Positions 60,241 to 64,000 of a stretch of DNA of 64,000 bases are shown piece after piece. The stretch lies in NCBI GenBank assembly GCA_028023455.1, contig JAQFVV010012396.1, positions 12,131,296 through 12,195,295 of the forward strand. Reading direction: 5' to 3'. The notes below the pieces were generated by a model. It searched no databases. It had not been told where the DNA came from and saw only the letters and a program-made list of their open reading frames with translations. Made by a program: the position numbers and the translations under genes. The stretch is from Epiperipatus broadwayi (Eukaryota; Onychophora; Udeonychophora; Euonychophora; Peripatidae). Position 1 is the first letter of the stretch. Every line of letters begins with the position of its first letter.

Positions 60241-63200
60241 AAATCAGAAAGACTTTACATATTTTAGACATAATAAACAATGGCACACTTGCTAAGAAAA
60301 CTAAATATCTCAACTCTATCAGTGGCTTGTTCTTAGATAATCTACATCAATGATAAACAAAATCTTAATTAATCTCTATTTTAAATTCTTACTTCTGAAG
60401 AAAACTATTTGTATTTATCATTTTAACAAAATCATTTTTGTATAAAATTTAAATGGAATAAGTTTATATAACCAAAATGGTAAAATTTTAAATGAAATAA
60501 TTAAGAAAACTCAGACTAACAAAAGCAAATAATACTACAGTAAGATAATAATGATCATTTTGAAGATAAAAATCATTAATTTTAATTGATAACAGGAGAA
60601 ACAATGCTTTGACCTTAAAAGACACGTTATCCTTTTACTGTGCTGAGCACAATATTTACATTACTTAATAACAAATCATTTGATTCTTAAAGTAGAAAAT
60701 AATAGAACAGAGAATTGCTCTTGTTTTATTATATAATGTGTAAGTTAAAGAATGTAGTGGTTTATGTTTTTTTCTGATCAGAAAAAAAAGTATTTATAGT
60801 TTGGAGAAAAATGAGATTTACTAAAATATATAGTTACTGGCCCAGGGTTAAGTCCACATAAATGTTTGGGTGGGTTAGCTCAAATTCAAAACCTTAAGAT
60901 GTTTTGAAATAAAAGCTTTTAGCTCACATAGTAAAATGGAATTAAAGGTGATTTGAAAACACATAATTGCGTTACTTCCAGTTTTAAATCTCAATCCTCA
61001 CTGATAAAAACAAAAGCCAGAACCTGGACTAGAGACAAAATGCAAATGCAAGTTTTTTTCTGATAATCACTGACTATTCAAGTTTATAATAAATAGCAAT
61101 GAGGAGCAGTTCATTTTATTTACATTAGTTTCAATCATAATCTAATTGTAGCTAAAATCATGTGATATTATATAGATACATTTGTAAATAAAGCTAATTT
61201 AGACATAATCAGGTTATGCCTAAGAATTCATAACATTAGAGCTATTTTTTTTTTACTACAATAGTTGCAATAGTTTATTTAATAGATTCATAATTTACAT
61301 ATATATATATATATATTAATGTTTTGAAAAATGTATATAATTTGCAGATAAAGCTAATGTAGAAATACAATAATTTACGCATCAGAATGATACACATCTT
61401 GTTGAAAAATAATGAATGAAAAATGGTTATCTATAAAGATATGAAAAATCCTTTTTTAGCTACATTTTTTGCTTAAATCCATAACAACTTTGTAAGTGCG
61501 AACGAATTGGAACAATCAATGGACATCGGACAATGATTGAAAAAGAACGACACAGCCAGTTTCTAGCCTATTAATCCTCTTCTGATAGAAAGAACTGATT
61601 TTAATATTAAATCGACAAAGACTATTTATTTATCATATTATGTTATTTCAGGTGACAACATAAATTTTGTAAACAATCTAAAGTTTTAGTCTATACAAGT
61701 ACATTTATCAAGATTTTATACTAAGTCATAAATGTTTTAATAACTTCATTCATAAGGAAGATTACAGATACTTTGACTTTTGATCAGCATTGCTTATAGA
61801 ATAAATTAGTCAAATTCAAATGAAATATTTTACAAAAGCATCTTAACAATATACAATAATCTCATAAAATACATAAATCCAGCCATCTTGTTTGCATTAT
61901 GCATTTAAATAATAATAATACAATAACTGTGATAATTATTTTAAAATAAAATATAAAAGTTAAAGTATGGACACATCTCCTAGTAAGTTTATTATAAAAT
62001 AAATGTTAGCTATGATATAATAATCAGCTTCTGAATTGTTAAGGTTATCAAGATTGGCTTTAAGGAAAGTTCCTTCATTAGATATGCCAAGCTTTTAAAC
62101 ATTTCTAACCATAAATCGAAATTAGTTGAATCTTATTTTATAAAAAATAGATTTTATTTGAGCATGTCAGAGATATAACACATGCAAAGTATCATGCATG
62201 TGTTTATATTCCAGTAAGATAGAAATGATCAATTCCATTTTTTATGCATCTTGCTATGAGGATATATATGAACAATATCCAAGCCTTGTGGAGTGCAATC
62301 AGGAACAACCCAGGATTGGTTAATTTTATCTAAATTAGTTGTAGTTTATTTGAACCTGATCTTTAGAAAGGCTTTGAAAACTTAAGGGGTATGAAGAGAT
62401 TTGCAAATGACTGTCTACTTTTATGAGTAACCTGTGTCTGTTCAGCTCTGGTTTTGAGAATATGGCAATGTAGATAAGATATGACAAAATGGCTAAATAT
62501 TAAGACACACACACACAATTTTAATAATGCTGATCTTCAGTTTATAATTAGTGTTGACAGTGTCAGAAAGATGGAACATATTCTATTATCCAGAAAGTGG
62601 CAGAAGTCATCAAAGATGAAATCAATAAAGCTGTGTGTTTATCTTATCAATAGTGAAATTTACTGAGCTTAAAAAACAAAACTGGAACTATTAAAATAAA
62701 TATAAAATCTAATTTTTGTGTAAGCTTTGGGGAAAAATAAAGTCAGCTAACTTGAATTGTGGTAAGATTAATAATACAAAAGAACTCACTTTAAAATATG
62801 CTAAAATATGTATAAAATTTTATGAAGCTTTCAATAAACTATCTAGATTTGATGAAGATATCCTATATCATTTTTCTAATTCCAGGTATGAATATTACTG
62901 ACACTCTTTTATATATATATATTCAAACAGTAAAATAAAATAGTAAATAATGTTAGATGATATTTGCTTTTGAAAAGTGAAAAATAAAAGGATACTGATT
63001 CATTATTTCAAAAAGAATGCAAAAACTTTTAAAAGAGTACAAATAGGAAAAATCTATATTGTTCAATGTAATAATCAAGAATAATATCAAATAAAAAGTT
63101 ATAGATGAGAGGTAACGTGCTCAAATTTAAACAATTAAAAATGGCAATGGATAAACCAAATACTATTAAGAACAGAAAACATTCCCCTTTGTAGTTTAAC

Positions 63201-64000
63201 ACAACGATAGTATAATGGATTTGAAAGCTAAAGATTTTTGAATTTATCAGTCAATCATTTCTCGTGTTTGAACGTCATATGACATCTCTAATGTTTAACC
63301 ATTCATTATTTTATTTATTTTAGAAAATAAAGAAAAAGAAACCCATAAGAGTGTAACGTAGAACTAAACTTAGAATAACTTGAGAACCGTAGAATAAAAA
63401 AGTGAAGAAACTTAAAAAGTCAGGTATAAGATTAAACAGATGGCAGAAAATCGAGCGGGGGGGGGGGGATAAAAGAATTGTGTGCCACACGAAAAATTAA
63501 ACGATAATAACCACTATAACATAACACACACGCATTTATATATTCTGTATTTTTTTTTAAAAAAAAAAGATTTTTGAGTGATTACTATTTTTCAAATTGT
63601 ACTTTCTTAAATGGTTTTTTTATTTAAATTGAATCGCTGCTTAAATTTCATTCTTTCTTTTAATTTTCTAACTTTTATATAAAGAAATTTAATATGTTAT
63701 AAAAATTGGTTAAAGTATTGATTTTTTAACTTTATTTTTAAAAAGATAGAAATAAGAACTAGAAAGAGATAAGACTGTTTTAATTAAACAATCATTTATA
63801 TGATCAAGATGTTTCTTTGTAAAATGACTCACATTTATGATCTCACCTTGGTAACAAAAAACAAGTCTCAAATATCAACAAACTCTGTGTACATGTCACT
63901 TGAAAAGACCAACTCTAGACAGGTTTGTGAATATTGAATGTAATCAAAAGTAAAAAAAATAAAACAAGAGAAATACGACTTCAAAATAAAATTAATACAT
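60241..64000. other. AT-rich spacer, nothing recognised
   Basis: Contains (TA)n near 61300, G12 at 63457-63468 and a T9A10-type hairpin near 63551-63569. The 61-codon frames at 62481-62666 and 62716-62901 (+) have no motif. A weak A-box-like CGATAGTATAATGG at about 63205 lacks a convincing B-box. Confidence 0.5.

Noticed and set aside
63197-63275. tRNA-Asp-like start (CGATAGTATAATGG)
   Set aside because: Only the A-box side resembles a tRNA; no B-box at the right distance and no cloverleaf.

Overview
This window is eukaryotic, non-coding-looking DNA from an invertebrate animal genome. It is extremely AT-rich, with abundant homopolymers and microsatellites. No operons, Shine-Dalgarno-spaced genes or CRISPR-like arrays are visible. 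The repeat content (a mag-like Ty3/gypsy LTR element, RTE-type LINEs with (ATG)n tails, a second APE-type LINE, tRNA-derived SINEs, hAT and foldback MITEs) fits a mollusc, flatworm or cnidarian. I cannot fix the phylum from sequence alone, and no conserved host gene could be recognised.

Layout. 1-14 kb: AT-rich spacer holding palindromic (foldback) elements at 3031-3446, 9160-9580 and 11575-11771, a (CTAT)n/(GATA)n microsatellite at 6588-6765 and two short tRNA-derived SINEs. 14-15.3 kb: a dispersed repeat and a 5'-truncated RTE LINE on the minus strand. 16,143-21,655: the centrepiece, a full-length Ty3/gypsy retrotransposon with two 598-bp LTRs, a perfect 5-bp target duplication, a primer-binding site, a polypurine tract and gag-protease-RT-RNase H-integrase in the usual order. 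It is broken by four frameshifts and two in-frame stops and has no env. 23.9-36 kb: a TIR MITE with an adjacent tandem duplication, further copies of the dispersed family, and several decayed RTE and other RT remnants. 37-38 kb: locally duplicated repeats. 41.4-45.2 kb: a decayed APE-endonuclease LINE on the plus strand, split by a 0.4-kb palindromic insertion. 47-60 kb: more palindromic repeats, a tRNA-like locus, a 442-bp hAT MITE with an 8-bp target duplication, a third SINE, a possible short host gene (55.8-56.5 kb), a nested foldback and an RTE tail whose C-terminal frame is still open. 60.02-60.24 kb: an exact 109-bp tandem duplication. 60.24-64 kb: spacer only.

Functionally the window is a graveyard of selfish elements. 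The RTE and SINE copies depend on a LINE machinery, and the hAT and foldback elements on transposases that are not encoded here. The gypsy element is the only one carrying a near-complete machinery, and it is disabled. The longest open frames outside it are mostly chance frames in AT-rich DNA. The best candidates for something beyond repeats are the higher-GC block at 55,834-56,490 (TATA-like box, coding-like last exon, poly(A) signal) and the two open frames at 48,767-49,147. Both are weak.
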